A stretch of 64,000 bases of DNA from the NCBI GenBank assembly GCA_016873995.1, contig VGVR01000001.1, positions 153,616 through 217,615 on the forward strand, given 5' to 3'. The first letter of the stretch is position 1. Every line of letters begins with the position of its first letter. This document shows, one piece after another, positions 17,426-29,514 of the stretch. This stretch comes from Gemmatimonadota bacterium (lineage in GTDB: Bacteria > Gemmatimonadota > Gemmatimonadetes > Longimicrobiales > Gaopeijiaceae). Below the pieces are notes generated by a model. That model worked only from the letters and a program-made list of their open reading frames with translations. It searched no databases and was not told where the DNA came from. The position numbers and the translations under genes are program-made.

Positions 17426-18176
17426 TCGCCCTCAACACCCAGTCCCACGGATACGGCGCAGCCATCCAGTCGGGCGGTGACTCGAACTCGGTCGACCAGT
17501 CGTACTCGGCCTTGTCGATCGCCTCGACGGTCCAGCCGAACGCGTCGAGCAGGAGCTCGACCTCCTCGCGGAGGTAGAGCTTGGTGCGCACCCCCCCGCG
17601 GTCGAGCACGCCGTCGCGAATGCCTGCAGGCGTGAGGCCGGACACGTCCGCAGCCGCGCGCGCGGATCGGTCGGACCAGCCGTCGCGCAGGTGGATCTCG
17701 ACGTGTCGATGCACAGTGAGCAGCGCCGACTCGAGCGACGGCACGACGAGCACGAGTCGCCCACCCGGCCGCACCGTGCGCGAAATCGTAGCGAGGACCT
17801 TGGTCCGGAGCGGCGCCGAGGGACTGAGCAGCGCGTTCACGCACACGCCGGCGTCGACGGTCGGCAGCGCGAGTGCGTCGTCCGACAGGTCCACCACGCG
17901 ACAAGCGACGTTCTCGCGCCTAGCCACCGCCCGCTCCGCCACCGCCAGCAGCTCAGGCGCGAAGTCGTACGCGTCGACGCGGTCTGCCAAGTCGGCCAAC
18001 AATGGCAGCGCCCGCCCCGTACCACACCCGAAGTCCGCCACCCGGTCGCTCGCACCTACCGACGCGCGAATCGCAGTCTGCACGCGCCCATTCCGTTCCT
18101 CGCTCAGCACGTGGCACACGTGCTCGTCGAAGCCGCGGGCGAGCGAGTCCCAGTCCCGCGGATCGTGTCGCTTCAC
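17403..18176 (-). CDS. Class I SAM-dependent methyltransferase
   Basis: A 257-residue Rossmann methyltransferase starting at a GTG that overlaps the prepilin peptidase stop (TAGTG). Motif I is VADFGCGTGRALPL, followed by an acidic residue at the end of strand 2 (VDAYDFAPELL) and a motif IV-like stretch (VDAGVCVNALLSPSAPLR). The later segment RPGGRLVLVVPSLES is the usual post-catalytic strand. The substrate cannot be told. Coupling to pilD is suggestive, but PilD enzymes methylate pilins themselves, so a pilin role is not implied. Confidence 0.85.
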   Translation of the reverse strand: MKRHDPRDWDSLARGFDEHVCHVLSEERNGRVQTAIRASVGASDRVADFGCGTGRALPLLADLADRVDAYDFAPELLAVAERAVARRENVACRVVDLSDDALALPTVDAGVCVNALLSPSAPLRTKVLATISRTVRPGGRLVLVVPSLESALLTVHRHVEIHLRDGWSDRSARAAADVSGLTPAGIRDGVLDRGGVRTKLYLREEVELLLDAFGWTVEAIDKAEYDWSTEFESPPDWMAAPYPWDWVLRAIKQRRRR

Positions 18177-18979
18177 TACATCCCCACGACGCTCGTCGTG
18201 TACCAATCGATGATCGGCTCACCCCACTGGTAGGCGACGGCCCCGGCCGCAGCGAGGAAGACGCCGAGCGGAATGAGGCGCTTCGACATCGTCGATACGG
18301 GGCCGAACACGAGCAGCGCGAGCACCGACCCGAGGAAGATCGTCAGTGCGACGCCCCAGATCCCGACGAAGGTGCCGACCATCATCATCATCTTCACGTC
18401 GCCGCCGCCCATCGCCTGATCCACGCCGGCCTCCTCGAGCCGCCCCGGCGAGATCTTGCAGATGAGCTTCGTGCCGAGGACGCCGACGAGCCAGAGCACG
18501 GCGAATCCAACGGCCCCGCCGATGAAAGCATCCAGCCACCCGATGCCGCCCGGCAGGAACGCCAGCGCCACGCCGAGCACCGAGCCCCCCACCGAGAACT
18601 CGTCGGGGATGATGTAGAAGCGCGCATCTGAGATGGCGATCCCGAATAGGATGGTGAGGAACACGGTACCGCGCAGCGCCTCGCCGGTCGCGCCGTGCGT
18701 CGCGAAGGTGCCCGCCCACATGAGGCCGGTCGCCAGCTCGACGAGCGGGTATTGGATCGACACAGGCGACGAGCACCTCCGGCAGCGCCCGCGCAAGACG
18801 ATCCAAGAGAGCACGGGAACGTTGTCGAACCAGCGGATCGGCTCCTGACACTTCGGGCAGCGCGAGTCGGGCGTCACCACCGACTCCTCCTTCGGCCACC
18901 GGAGCGTGCAGACGTTCAGGAACGATCCGAAGAGCAGGCCAAAGAGCCCCGCGACGACTGGCACGAACCACTCGACCAC
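18176..18979 (-). CDS. pilD: Type IV prepilin peptidase / N-methyltransferase
   Basis: Inner-membrane aspartyl protease that cleaves the leader of type IV prepilins and methylates the new N-terminus. The GTG at 18979 is chosen because AGGAG lies 7 nt upstream, giving 267 residues. The N-terminal A24 domain includes GLLFGSFLNVC. Two zinc knuckles follow, CPKC (41-44) and CRRC (66-69). The catalytic aspartates are Asp118 in ISDARFYIIPDE and Asp194 in GGGDVKM. About eight membrane helices are predicted. The pilin gene it should serve, pilA, is about 38 kb away at 56349-56744, and no pilB or pilC is adjacent. The downstream methyltransferase gene overlaps by 1 bp. Confidence 0.93.
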   Translation of the reverse strand: MVEWFVPVVAGLFGLLFGSFLNVCTLRWPKEESVVTPDSRCPKCQEPIRWFDNVPVLSWIVLRGRCRRCSSPVSIQYPLVELATGLMWAGTFATHGATGEALRGTVFLTILFGIAISDARFYIIPDEFSVGGSVLGVALAFLPGGIGWLDAFIGGAVGFAVLWLVGVLGTKLICKISPGRLEEAGVDQAMGGGDVKMMMMVGTFVGIWGVALTIFLGSVLALLVFGPVSTMSKRLIPLGVFLAAAGAVAYQWGEPIIDWYTTSVVGM

Positions 18980-19084
18980 GGGCGTTCTCCTGAGGGATGA
19001 CAGCGGGCACGGTCGTGAAGACGAGGTGACGACGCAAGGACGGCGCGCGTTGCGGTGCGCGTTTGGGAAAGCGAACATGGAGGT

Positions 19085-22000
19085 ATGCGTGGGATCTAGC
19101 TTCGCCCCGTCACGCTCGTGACCTGTGGGCTCCTAGCGGCATCGTGCCTGGGGAGATATGCGCCCACAGGAGTCCGCGGGGATGGGCTGGCGACGCTGGC
19201 GATCAGCCCGGCGCTGATCCCCTCACCCGCAGACGCCACCGCCCTGCCCGTGAACCACATCCGCATGGTCGCTGCGCGCGTGTCGGACGGCACGGTGCTC
19301 GGTACGACGACCGTGGACGTCGATCCAGCGGCACCCAACTGGACGCTGTCGCTCGACGTCAGGCTGCCGACGCCCAGCGTGGACGTCACCCTCACCGTCT
19401 CGCTGATCAACGTCGGGCTCGGCGGGGTGGAGTCCATTCAGTTCAGCGGCGTCGTGACTCCCCTGACGCTCACCGAGGGCGGGCCGACCGTTCAGCCGCA
19501 GGTGCCGATCGTCCGCGGTCCGCCGGCGAACGTCCTCGTGACCGGCGTCACCGTCACGTCGGCGCCCGACACGCTGCTCGAGGGACGCAGCGCGACCCTC
19601 GGCGCCACCGCCACGACCACCGGCCCGACGGGCCCCTCCATCTACTGGACCGTACTCGACACGGCCGTGCTGTCCGTCACCGGCCCGACGCTCACCGGCC
19701 GCGTTCCGGGCACCGGGCGCGTGGTGGCCTCGGCGGGCGCGCACGTCGATACGGCGACGGTCGTGGTCCGGGCCGCGCCCACACTCATCCAGGTCACTCC
19801 GGATACGGCGCGACTCGCCGGCGTCGGCACCCAAGCGACGTATTCGGCTGTGGTAAGGGACGTGAGGGGCGCAACGCTCCCGACCGAGCCCCTCACCTGG
19901 CGGACCACCACACCCTCGGTTCTCACTTCCCTCGGCGGAGGCATCTTACAGGCTGCTGGCACCGGCACCGGCACGGTCGAGGCCGTCGCCACTGCCGCCC
20001 CCACGGTGGTCGGCCGCGCCTACGCGGTGGTTACGGCAGTGGCCACGCCGAGGGTGAACGTTCGCGTGCTCAAGACCGTCGACCAGCCGCAGCCACTCGT
20101 CGGGACCCGCATCCGGTTCACCGTATCCGCCACGAACTTCGGCCCGGGCACAGCGACGAACCTGGCCGTATTCGACACGTTGCGTCGCGCCGCGTTCACG
20201 AGCCCCGCGCACAATGTCTCGGTGGGCACGCTCGTCGGAGACTCGCTCTGGCAGATTCCGACCCTCGCCTCCGGCGTGACGCGACGTGGACGACGGGCGT
20301 CACCGTGGCAAGTGGTATGGCTGGTCAGTCCGCCTCGAATCTCGCGCTGCTCCGTGCAGTCACGCCGAACGATTCGACGCCCGTCAACGACACCGCGCGC
20401 GTCACCCTGAACTTCCCGCTCTCCGCGCGGCCGACGGTGACCATCACGTCGCCGCCCGACAGTTCCGTGTACGATCCGGGAGACCCGGTGACGTTCGTCG
20501 GAACCGCTTCGGATCTCGAGGACGGAAGCTTGACGGCCGCCATCGCCTGGCGCTCGAACCTGGATGGAGCTCTCGGCACGGGCGGCTCCGTGACAACGTC
20601 GTCGTTGCGGGCCGGGGTGCACACGATCAGCGCGTCGGTCACCGACTCCGACAGCGGGGTCGGGGCCGACACGATACGCGTGACCATCGCGCTGTATACG
20701 ATGCCGTCGACGCTGAACGTTCCCTACGGCGGCACGGCATCGCTGCCCATCACGCTGTCACAGCCGGCGCCCACGGGAGGCATCACGCTCAACGTGGTGT
20801 CGAGCGCGCCGACCATCGCGAACCCGATCTCGTCCACCGTGTTCATTCCACAAGGGGTGCTGTCGGCGAACGCCACTCTCTCCGGTGTGCTGCCGGGCGT
20901 CGCAAACATTACGGTGGGTAACGCGCAGTTCGGATCGGCGGTGGTCGTGGCAACCGTGAGGGCCGAGCTGGACATTCTTGGCGGAAACGTATCGTTCGCA
21001 CAGCCATGCTCGAGCTCGATGACCGTGCAGCTCGAGAGTCAGGGGACGGCGATTGCCGCCCCCACGGGCGGGCTGCCCGTAACCCTCACAGCGGTCAACC
21101 CCGGGTGCGTAGCGGTGGCCTCGTCGATCACGATTCCGGCCGGACAGGTGAGCCGTTCGACCCCCTCACCTGGGGCGGCACCACGACGCCGAGTTGCTCG
21201 ACGTACGTGCGGGCGACGGCCGCCAGCATCGTCTCCGACTCACTGTTCGTGACGGTGACGCCGACGCCTGGCATCTCGCTGTCGGGGGGCACGTTGGGCG
21301 CGGCACTCCAAGTGGGCTCGGGCGCGAGCCTCGGCGTGGCCAACCACGGCGGCGTGATGGTCACCGTCACCAGCTCCAACCCCGCGACCCTGCTCGTCGC
21401 GCCCGACGCTTCCACGCCCGGGACCGCCTCGATCAGTGTGAACGTGGCCGACGGCAGCGGCTCGGTCCCGTTCCATGTGCAGGGCGTCGAGGGCACGACC
21501 GGCTCCTCCACCGTCACCGTCACCGCGCCCGGCTTCAACCAAGCCTCCACGACCTGGAACGTCGTGACCCCAGGCATCATTCTCGCCAGCCTCGTGAGCA
21601 GCACCACCACGCTCTCAGCCGACAACCTCTTCTACGCCTACGTCGGCGTCCCGTCGGGCACCACCGTGAGCGTGCAGAACGTACGCGCGGGCGGACCGTC
21701 GATCCCCGTCACGTTCGCCATCGACAACCTCGGCATCGGCGTGTTGAAGCAGGGCGCCCTCCAAGACGACACCGTTAGCAACGATCGTGCCGGGTCTCTA
21801 CTACACACCGACGAGCGTCGCCGCGGGCGGCGTGGCGTTCGACCCCGTCGGCGTCGGCACCGCCACGGTGACGGCCCGCTCGACCGGCCTCGTCGCGCAG
21901 CCACTCGCGACCCAGACCGTCACCGTCTCCGCGCCTGGCATCTCGGTCGGACCAGCTACGGTGGGTGCGGGCTTGCAGGCCGGGAACAGCCTCTCGCTCG

Positions 22001-22605
22001 GCTCGACCAACCACGGCGGCGTGACCGTCACCATCACGAGCTCCGACTCGACCACGTTGCTCGTGTCACCCAGTGCGACCACGCCTGGCACCCGCTCCAT
22101 CAGCTACGCCTTCAGCGCCGGCCAGAGCGGCGTCTCGTTCTTCGTCCAAGGCGTCGAAGGGGCGACGGGCGCCGCCACACTCACGGTGACGGCAGCCGGG
22201 TTCCTCGACGGCACCTCGACTGTGACCGTCGTGCGGCCCGGCTTGATCATCTCGCAACTCGCGACTTCGATCGGCTCGACGGCCGTCAACGATCACTTCT
22301 ATGCGTACGTGGGCTTGCCGTCAGGCACTACGGTAAGCACACAGAACGTGCGCGCGGGCTCGCCCGGCATCACAGTGACCGCGACCAGCGGTAACGCGAG
22401 CGTTGCGCAGATCGCCACCTCGACGGGTGTCGGCTCATCGAGGACCGCCGTCATCGTGCCCGGCCTCTACTACACCCCCGTGTCGCTCGCCACAGGAGGC
22501 TTCGAGCTCGATCCGCTCGCTGCCGGTACGACCACCGTGAGCGTCGCAGCACCCGGCATCACCACGCAGCCCCTGGGCACCCAGGTCGTCACCATCACGC
22601 CGTAG
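19085..22605 (+). pseudogene. Ig-like/DUF11 surface lipoprotein gene broken by stop and frameshifts
   Basis: A single long gene read across four frames. An in-frame ATG at 19085 is followed by TAG (19097-19099) and then LRPVTLVTCGLLAASC, a lipoprotein-type signal. Big/Ig-like domains follow, then a DUF11-type repeat (TVDQPQPLVGTRIRFTVSAT) near 20070-20230. Frame changes occur near 20275-20300, 21145-21160 and 21770-21790, and protein homology continues on each side. The end consists of two tandem modules of about 222 residues. The expected product is an exported, wall- or surface-associated adhesin-like protein of about 1,170 residues. The stop abuts the convergent SpoU gene. Either true decay or indel errors could explain it; flanking genes are intact, which favours decay. 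Confidence 0.75.
21268..22605 (+). repeat. Two tandem protein-coding modules of about 666 bp
   Basis: Module 1 (21268-21933) and module 2 (21934-22605) encode the same order of landmarks. These are PGIS, NHGGV-x-VT-x-TSS, VQGVEG-TG, FYAYVG-PSGTTVS-QNVRAG, IVPGLYYTP, then L-TQ-VT. The copies have diverged at DNA level but stay aligned at about 666-bp spacing. Module 1 carries one of the frameshifts and module 2 is intact. Confidence 0.8.
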
Positions 22606-23382
22606 TCAGTCGCGCCCGTTCTCCCGCGTCAGCGCGTGCAGCAGGATCGCGCCCGCCATGGCCACGTTGAGCGACTCGGCGGGGCCGGGCATGCGGACTG
22701 CGACCGTGGCGGCCGCGCTCACGGCGATCTCGGGCCGCACCCCCGCACCTTCGTTGCCGACGACGAGCGCGAAGCCGTGGTCGTGCCGGCGGGCCTCGAC
22801 GTCTTCCCCGCGCGCGTCGGCGACGAGCATCGGCACGCGCACGGACGACAAGCGGTCGATTGCGTCCGCCGCTGCGGCGCGCACGACCGGAAGCCGGAAG
22901 ATCATGCCCGCCGACGACCTCACGGTCTTGGGGCTCCACACGTCGACCGTGCCGTCAAGGCAGATCACCGCGTCGAGCCCGAACGCCACGGCCGCGCGCA
23001 CGAGTGTGCCCGCGTTACCCGGATCCTGAATGCCGTCGAGCACGAGATAGCGCCCCGCCGGCTCGATGCGGCCGAGCGCAGCGCTCGGCTCGGCGCATAC
23101 CAGAAGCACGCCTTGGTGCGTCTCGGTGTCGGAGAGGCGCGCGAGCTCGCCGTCCTCGACCGTCGCCGCATCGACGGCCGCGAGTCGGCGAGCGAGTGCG
23201 CCGCCGCCATCGGTCGCCGCCAGTCGCGCAGACGTGACCGCGAACTGGACCTCGACGCCCGCCTCCAGCGCCTCCGTCACCGCCCGCACACCCTCCACCA
23301 GCACCGCCCCCTCGCGCACCCTCGATTTGGGCACGCGCAGCTTCGCGACCAGCCCCGCGCGGCGCTGGCTCAGGCCGGCCAC
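22606..23382 (-). CDS. SpoU/TrmH-family RNA 2'-O-ribose methyltransferase
   Basis: A 258-residue SPOUT enzyme. An N-terminal substrate-binding domain ([12 protein letters not shown]) precedes the knotted catalytic domain with its three motifs: [26 protein letters not shown] and [13 protein letters not shown]. The likely substrate is 23S rRNA or tRNA (RlmB/TrmH/TsnR type); the exact target cannot be assigned. The GTG start at 23382 lies only 20 bp from the divergent thiD start, with AAGG as a weak ribosome-binding site. Its stop abuts the end of the broken Ig-like gene. Confidence 0.9.
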   Translation of the reverse strand: MAGLSQRRAGLVAKLRVPKSRVREGAVLVEGVRAVTEALEAGVEVQFAVTSARLAATDGGGALARRLAAVDAATVEDGELARLSDTETHQGVLLVCAEPSAALGRIEPAGRYLVLDGIQDPGNAGTLVRAAVAFGLDAVICLDGTVDVWSPKTVRSSAGMIFRLPVVRAAAADAIDRLSSVRVPMLVADARGEDVEARRHDHGFALVVGNEGAGVRPEIAVSAAATVAVRMPGPAESLNVAMAGAILLHALTRENGRD

Positions 23383-23402
23383 GGCCGCGACCTTTCGAGG
23401 TG

Positions 23403-24197
23403 ATGAGCGAGCAGATCCCGATCGCGCTGACGATCGCCGGGAGCGACTCCGGGGGCGGGGCAGGCATCCAGGCGGACCTGAAGACGTTCCAGGCGTTCGG
23501 CGTCTACGGCACGAGCGTGATCACAGCGATCACCGCGCAGAACACGCGCGGCGTGACCGCCGTACACCCCGTTCCGCTGGAGCACGTCCGCGCACAGCTC
23601 GACGCCGTCGTCTCCGACCTGCGCCCCGCCGCGTTCAAGACCGGTATGCTGGCCACCGCCGAGCTGGTCTCGACCGTCGCCAACGAGATCCGACGTCACG
23701 GGCTCCGGCATTACGTCATGGATCCGGTGATGGTCGCGACGAGCGGTGACCGCCTCCTCGACAAGGACGCGGTCGATACCCTGAAGCGGGAGCTCGTCCC
23801 GCTCGCCGCGCTGGTCACACCCAACCTGCACGAGGCGGCGATCCTGGCTGACATGCCGGTCACGTCGCTCCCCCACATGCGGGTCGCGGCCGAACGTATC
23901 CGCAGCCTGGGAGCCCCCGCCGTCCTGGTGAAGGGAGGGCATCTCGAGCACGAGGCCATCGACCTCCTGCTCGACGAGCAGGGCGAGCGCCTCTGGCGCC
24001 GTCATCACATCGACACACCGCACACGCACGGCACGGGGTGCACGCTGTCCGCCGCGATTACGTCGTGCCTGGCGAGCGGCGACACGCTGGCCGACTCCGT
24101 CGACCACGCAGTGCGCTACGTGGCCAAGGCGATTGCGCTGGCGCCGGGGCTCGGCCACGGCAGAGGCCCGATCAACCATTTCGTGGTTCCGGACTGA
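23403..24197 (+). CDS. thiD: Hydroxymethylpyrimidine / phosphomethylpyrimidine kinase
   Basis: Thiamin-pathway kinase (264 residues) that phosphorylates HMP and HMP-P to HMP-PP. The N-terminus [20 protein letters not shown] carries the substrate site. [13 protein letters not shown] and VKGGH are the typical mid-protein motifs, and [13 protein letters not shown] holds the anion hole and catalytic Cys. No other thiamin gene is nearby. An alternative GTG start is one codon upstream. The 3' end overlaps the convergent PNP gene by 26 bp. Confidence 0.95.
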   Translation: MSEQIPIALTIAGSDSGGGAGIQADLKTFQAFGVYGTSVITAITAQNTRGVTAVHPVPLEHVRAQLDAVVSDLRPAAFKTGMLATAELVSTVANEIRRHGLRHYVMDPVMVATSGDRLLDKDAVDTLKRELVPLAALVTPNLHEAAILADMPVTSLPHMRVAAERIRSLGAPAVLVKGGHLEHEAIDLLLDEQGERLWRRHHIDTPHTHGTGCTLSAAITSCLASGDTLADSVDHAVRYVAKAIALAPGLGHGRGPINHFVVPD

Positions 24198-24993
24198 GCC
24201 GCGGAAGCACCGCGCGCAGGATCTTGGCGAGCCGCACTCCCGCCTCCCGCCCCACCGCCACCACCTCGGCGTGCGAGAGCGCCCCGCGCCCGAGCCCGGT
24301 CGCCTTGTTGGTCACCACGCTGAACGCCAGGCAGCGGATTCCGTGCGCCCGTGCGGCGATCACCTCGGTGACGGTCGACATGCCGACCACGTCCGCGCCG
24401 AGCTTGCCGAGCATGCGCACCTCGGCGGCCGTCTCGTAGGACGGACCGAGCACGCCGGCATACACGCCACTCGTCAACCCGATGCCGAGCTCCGCCGCCG
24501 ACTCGACGGCGAGTAGGCTGAGCTCGGGATCGTACGGCGCGCTCATGTCGGGGAAGCGCTCCTCACCTTGGCGGACGTGACCCACCAGTGGGCTTCGACC
24601 CGTGAGGTTGAGGTGATCCTCGAGCAGCACCAAGTCGCCGGGCTCGAGCTTCGCGCACAGCCCGCCCGCGGCGTTGGTGAGCACCAGGGTCTCGACACCC
24701 AGCTCCGCCATCACGCGCACGGGCGCGGCCACGACGTCTGCGGAGTGCCCCTCGTACAGGTGGTAGCGCCCGCTCTGGAAGAGCACCTCGGTTCCCGCCA
24801 GGCGCCCGGCGACGAACTTGCCCGCGTGACCCGCCACCGTCGCGGCGGGGAAGCCGGGGATCTCCCGGAACACGACCGCGGTCGCCTCGGTGAGCTCGTC
24901 GACCATGTCCCCGAGCCCCGACCCCAGCACCACCGCTACGCGCGGGCGGAGCGGCAGAGCCGAGCGCAGATACTTCGCAGCTTCGCTGAGCAT
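24172..24993 (-). CDS. Purine-nucleoside phosphorylase (trimeric type)
   Basis: Splits purine nucleosides with phosphate into base and ribose 1-phosphate. It has 273 residues from the ATG at 24993, which overlaps the transporter stop by 1 bp (TGATG). Motifs are LGSGLGDMVD (phosphate site), GRYHLYEGH, LTNAAGGL, GPSYETAAEVRML and VGMSTVTEVIAARAHGI, followed by VVTNKATG. These match the type I trimeric PNP (PunA/DeoD-II type) and not MTAP. It forms a purine-salvage unit with the NupC transporter directly upstream. Confidence 0.94.
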   Translation of the reverse strand: MLSEAAKYLRSALPLRPRVAVVLGSGLGDMVDELTEATAVVFREIPGFPAATVAGHAGKFVAGRLAGTEVLFQSGRYHLYEGHSADVVAAPVRVMAELGVETLVLTNAAGGLCAKLEPGDLVLLEDHLNLTGRSPLVGHVRQGEERFPDMSAPYDPELSLLAVESAAELGIGLTSGVYAGVLGPSYETAAEVRMLGKLGADVVGMSTVTEVIAARAHGIRCLAFSVVTNKATGLGRGALSHAEVVAVGREAGVRLAKILRAVLPRLSPEPRNG

Positions 24994-26582
24994 CACAGAA
25001 TCATCGCGGCGATGCACGCGGTCTGGAACGTGGCGATCGAGCCCGCGACCATCGCACGCAGGCCCAGGCGCGAGAGGTCCTGACGGCGGGACGGGGCCAT
25101 GGCGCCGATCCCGCCGATCTGGATCCCCACGGAGCCGAAGTTGGCGAAGCCGGCGAGCGCATACGTGGCGATGACGATGGAGCGCGGATCGAGATCGTGC
25201 ACCCCCGCGAGCGTGCCGCCCAGCTGCAGGTAGGCGATGAACTCGTTCAGCACCGTCTTCACGCCGATGAGCGCGCCTATGGCGGGCGCGTCCGCCCAGG
25301 GCACGCCCATCAGCCAGGCGAGCGGCGCGAGCAGCCAGCCCAATACGGCCTGCAGCGTCAGCCCCTCGAAGCCGACCAGCCCCGCTGCCCACCCCAGCAT
25401 CCCGTTGAGCATGTAGGCGAGGGCCACGAACGCCAACAGCATCGCGCCGACGTTGAGCGCCAGGTGGAGTCCCTCGGAGGCGCCCCGCGCCGCGGCGCCG
25501 AGCGCGTTGGCGTCGGGCCTGTCGACGTGGATCTCGAGTGTATCCGCCGTCTCGGGTCGCTCGGCTTCCGGCCACATCAGCTTCGACACCACGATCGCCC
25601 CGGGCGCCGTCATCACCGACGCCGCCATCAAATGCCCCGCGATGTCGGGGAAGTACCCCGAGAGCATGCCGACGTACGCCGCCATGACGCCGCCGGCCAC
25701 ACCCGCGAACCCCGCCGCCATGACGCACATCAGCTCCGAGGTCGTCATGCGCTCGACGAACGGTCGCACCATGAGGGGCGCCTCCGTTTGACCGAGGAAG
25801 ATGTTGCCCGCGGCCGACAGCGTTTCCGCACCCGAGGTCTTCATCGTGCGCTGCATCACCCAGGCGATCCCCTTCACGACGGCCTGCATGATGCCGAGAT
25901 GGTACAGCACCGTCATCAGCGAGGAGAAGAAGATGATCGTCGGGAGCACGTTGAACGCGAAGAACGCGCCCGTGTTCGCCACCTGCCCGGCCGCGGGAGC
26001 GAAGCCCCCCTGCCCCGCGCTCCCCACCCCCACGGGCACGTTGTCGAAAACCAGGTTGCCGAAGAGGAAGCGCGCACCGTCCACCGTATAGCCGAGCAGC
26101 GCGAGAATGACTGTGTTGGCCGCATCAAAGACGCCGGCGCCCACGGGTGTCTTGAGGATGAAGAGCGCGAACAGGATCTGGAGCCCGAGCCCCCACGCCA
26201 CCACCCGCCACGCGATGCGCGACCGGTCGACGGAGAGGAGCCACGCGAGCGCCGTGAGCACGACGAGCCCCACGAGCGAGCGTGCGCGGTCGGCGAGCGG
26301 CGTATCGAGGCCGCCTCGGGGGACGGCGACCGCGACAGGCGCGGCGGCCTGGAGCGAGGCGTCGACCGTCGCGGCTTCTAGCGTCGCGGCTTCGAGCGTC
26401 GCGGCTTCGAGCGATGCGGCGTCGACCGTCGCGGCTTCTAGCGTCGCGGCTTCGAGCGTCGCGGCTTCGAGCGATGCGGCGTCGACCGTCGCCGCGTCTG
26501 CGCGCGAGGCCGACGCCCACGCACCGGCCGCCAGGAGCAGCGCCGCGGTGCCCCACAGCCCCAGCAGAGCGAATCGCCTCAC
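24993..26582 (-). CDS. NupC/CNT-family nucleoside transporter with repeat-rich N-terminal extension
   Basis: Concentrative nucleoside:cation symporter of about 529 residues. The GTG at 26582 is preferred because it makes a GTGA overlap with the rhomboid stop and gives a clean signal-like N-terminus ([20 protein letters not shown]). Residues about 32-77 are a pentapeptide repeat of the form A-(T/S)-(L/V)-(E/D)-A, encoded by a perfect 60-bp tandem repeat. The CNT core follows, with the signature segments [52 protein letters not shown] and [17 protein letters not shown]. It sits between a rhomboid protease gene and the PNP gene in one overlapping operon. Confidence 0.92.
   Translation of the reverse strand: MRRFALLGLWGTAALLLAAGAWASASRADAATVDAASLEAATLEAATLEAATVDAASLEAATLEAATLEAATVDASLQAAAPVAVAVPRGGLDTPLADRARSLVGLVVLTALAWLLSVDRSRIAWRVVAWGLGLQILFALFILKTPVGAGVFDAANTVILALLGYTVDGARFLFGNLVFDNVPVGVGSAGQGGFAPAAGQVANTGAFFAFNVLPTIIFFSSLMTVLYHLGIMQAVVKGIAWVMQRTMKTSGAETLSAAGNIFLGQTEAPLMVRPFVERMTTSELMCVMAAGFAGVAGGVMAAYVGMLSGYFPDIAGHLMAASVMTAPGAIVVSKLMWPEAERPETADTLEIHVDRPDANALGAAARGASEGLHLALNVGAMLLAFVALAYMLNGMLGWAAGLVGFEGLTLQAVLGWLLAPLAWLMGVPWADAPAIGALIGVKTVLNEFIAYLQLGGTLAGVHDLDPRSIVIATYALAGFANFGSVGIQIGGIGAMAPSRRQDLSRLGLRAMVAGSIATFQTACIAAMIL
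26361..26493 (-). repeat. Perfect 60-bp tandem repeat (2.2 copies) inside nupC
   Basis: 26361-26420 and 26421-26480 are identical, and the first 12-13 bp of a third copy follow. Each unit is itself four 15-bp subunits encoding pentapeptides such as [10 protein letters not shown] and AASLE. Because the unit is a multiple of three, copy-number change would lengthen or shorten the protein in frame. Confidence 0.95.
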
Positions 26583-27334
26583 CACCACCCCCGATGCGCG
26601 ATCTCACTCGGCGCAAGCCGAATCTTGCTCCGCTTCGCGTGGACCAGCTTCGGGTTGCGGAAGACGAGGATGAGCGCGAGCCCCGCGACGAATCCGCCGA
26701 CGTGGGCGGCGTACGCCACCCCACCGCCCTCGGTGGGCGTGAGCACGGACGAGCCGATCTGGATTGCGATCCAGTAGCACAGCATCACCCACGCGGGCAA
26801 CGGAATCACGCGAATGAAGATCACGAAGAAGAAGAGCGTGTGCACGACCGCACGTGGGTAGAGCAGCAGATACGCCCCCATGATCGCGCTGATCGCGCCC
26901 GAAGCACCCACCATCGGGATGGCCGAGCCCGGCGCGGTGAGCACGTGCGCGAGCGCCGCGACGAGGCCCGTGAGCACGTAGAAGAGCAGGAAGCGGAGGT
27001 GCCCCATGGAGTCCTCGACGTTGTTCCCGAAGATCCAGAGGAACCACATGTTGCCGATCAGGTGCATCCAGCTCCCGTGCAAGAACATGGAGCTGAAGAG
27101 CGCCTGCCACGTGAGCCCGCCGAGTCTGCACGGGCCGTCGGGGCCAGCGCCCGCCGCGAGACGCCCCGTCACCTCCGCGGGGATCGCACCGAGCGTACAG
27201 ATCGAGCTACCGAGCGCCTCCTCGGACATCCCCGCCCCCTGCACGGACCACCAGACCCACACGCATGCCGCCATGAGCAGCAGCGTGATGAGCGGGAAGA
27301 TCTCCGTCGGGTTGTCGTCGTGGAGAGGAAACAT
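26579..27334 (-). CDS. Rhomboid-family intramembrane serine protease
   Basis: A 251-residue membrane protease. Landmarks are the L1/TM2 segment [20 protein letters not shown], the nucleophile Ser in [14 protein letters not shown] (G-x-S-G) on TM4, and the catalytic His in [13 protein letters not shown] (A-x-x-H-x-x-G) on TM6. All residues needed for activity are present. The gap of 180 bp to dnaK is divergent. It overlaps the nupC start by 4 bp, an unexpected pairing; whether the protease processes envelope proteins from this operon is unknown. Confidence 0.94.
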   Translation of the reverse strand: MFPLHDDNPTEIFPLITLLLMAACVWVWWSVQGAGMSEEALGSSICTLGAIPAEVTGRLAAGAGPDGPCRLGGLTWQALFSSMFLHGSWMHLIGNMWFLWIFGNNVEDSMGHLRFLLFYVLTGLVAALAHVLTAPGSAIPMVGASGAISAIMGAYLLLYPRAVVHTLFFFVIFIRVIPLPAWVMLCYWIAIQIGSSVLTPTEGGGVAYAAHVGGFVAGLALILVFRNPKLVHAKRSKIRLAPSEIAHRGWW

Positions 27335-27514
27335 GCGGAGTCAGCGACGGCCCTCCCCGAGGGACCTGCCATAGCGGCAGCGAAGCGCGCGAAAACCCGT
27401 CGAAACGGCGGAGTTTCGCCTTCGTACGTGGGCACATCGATTGCACTTCGCGTGCCCGAACGCAATGGAGTCCAACAACTCACGCGGTACGCTCCGGCAC
27501 AGGAACGGGAGACC

Positions 27515-29449
<1,935 letters not shown>

Positions 29450-29467
29450 CGAGTACCACTTTGGGCA

Positions 29468-29490
29468 ACGCGCCGACCCGGTCGGCGCGT
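29468..29490 (+). terminator. Hairpin terminator after dnaK
   Basis: A perfect 10-bp stem (acgcgccgac / gtcggcgcgt) with a 3-nt loop, starting 19 nt after the dnaK stop. The T-run after it is poor (ctatga), so efficiency may depend on Rho or the hairpin alone. Confidence 0.6.
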
Positions 29491-29514
29491 CTATGAGAAT
29501 GGACTGGAGAGGGT

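Noticed and set aside
17403..18176. Methyltransferase as a pilin N-methylase
   Set aside because: PilD carries its own methyltransferase activity; gene overlap alone does not support this.
26361..26493. Short tandem repeats as a CRISPR array
   Set aside because: Units are contiguous with no spacers and encode an in-frame pentapeptide repeat in a transporter.
26282..27514. Extended N-terminus for DnaK
   Set aside because: The frame stays open upstream only because it runs opposite rhomboid and nupC. The Hsp70 start [13 protein letters not shown] and its ribosome-binding site fix the ATG at 27515.
27335..27514. CIRCE/HrcA operator before dnaK
   Set aside because: No TTAGCACTC-N9-GAGTGCTAA-like sequence is present; only a short 6-bp inverted repeat was seen.
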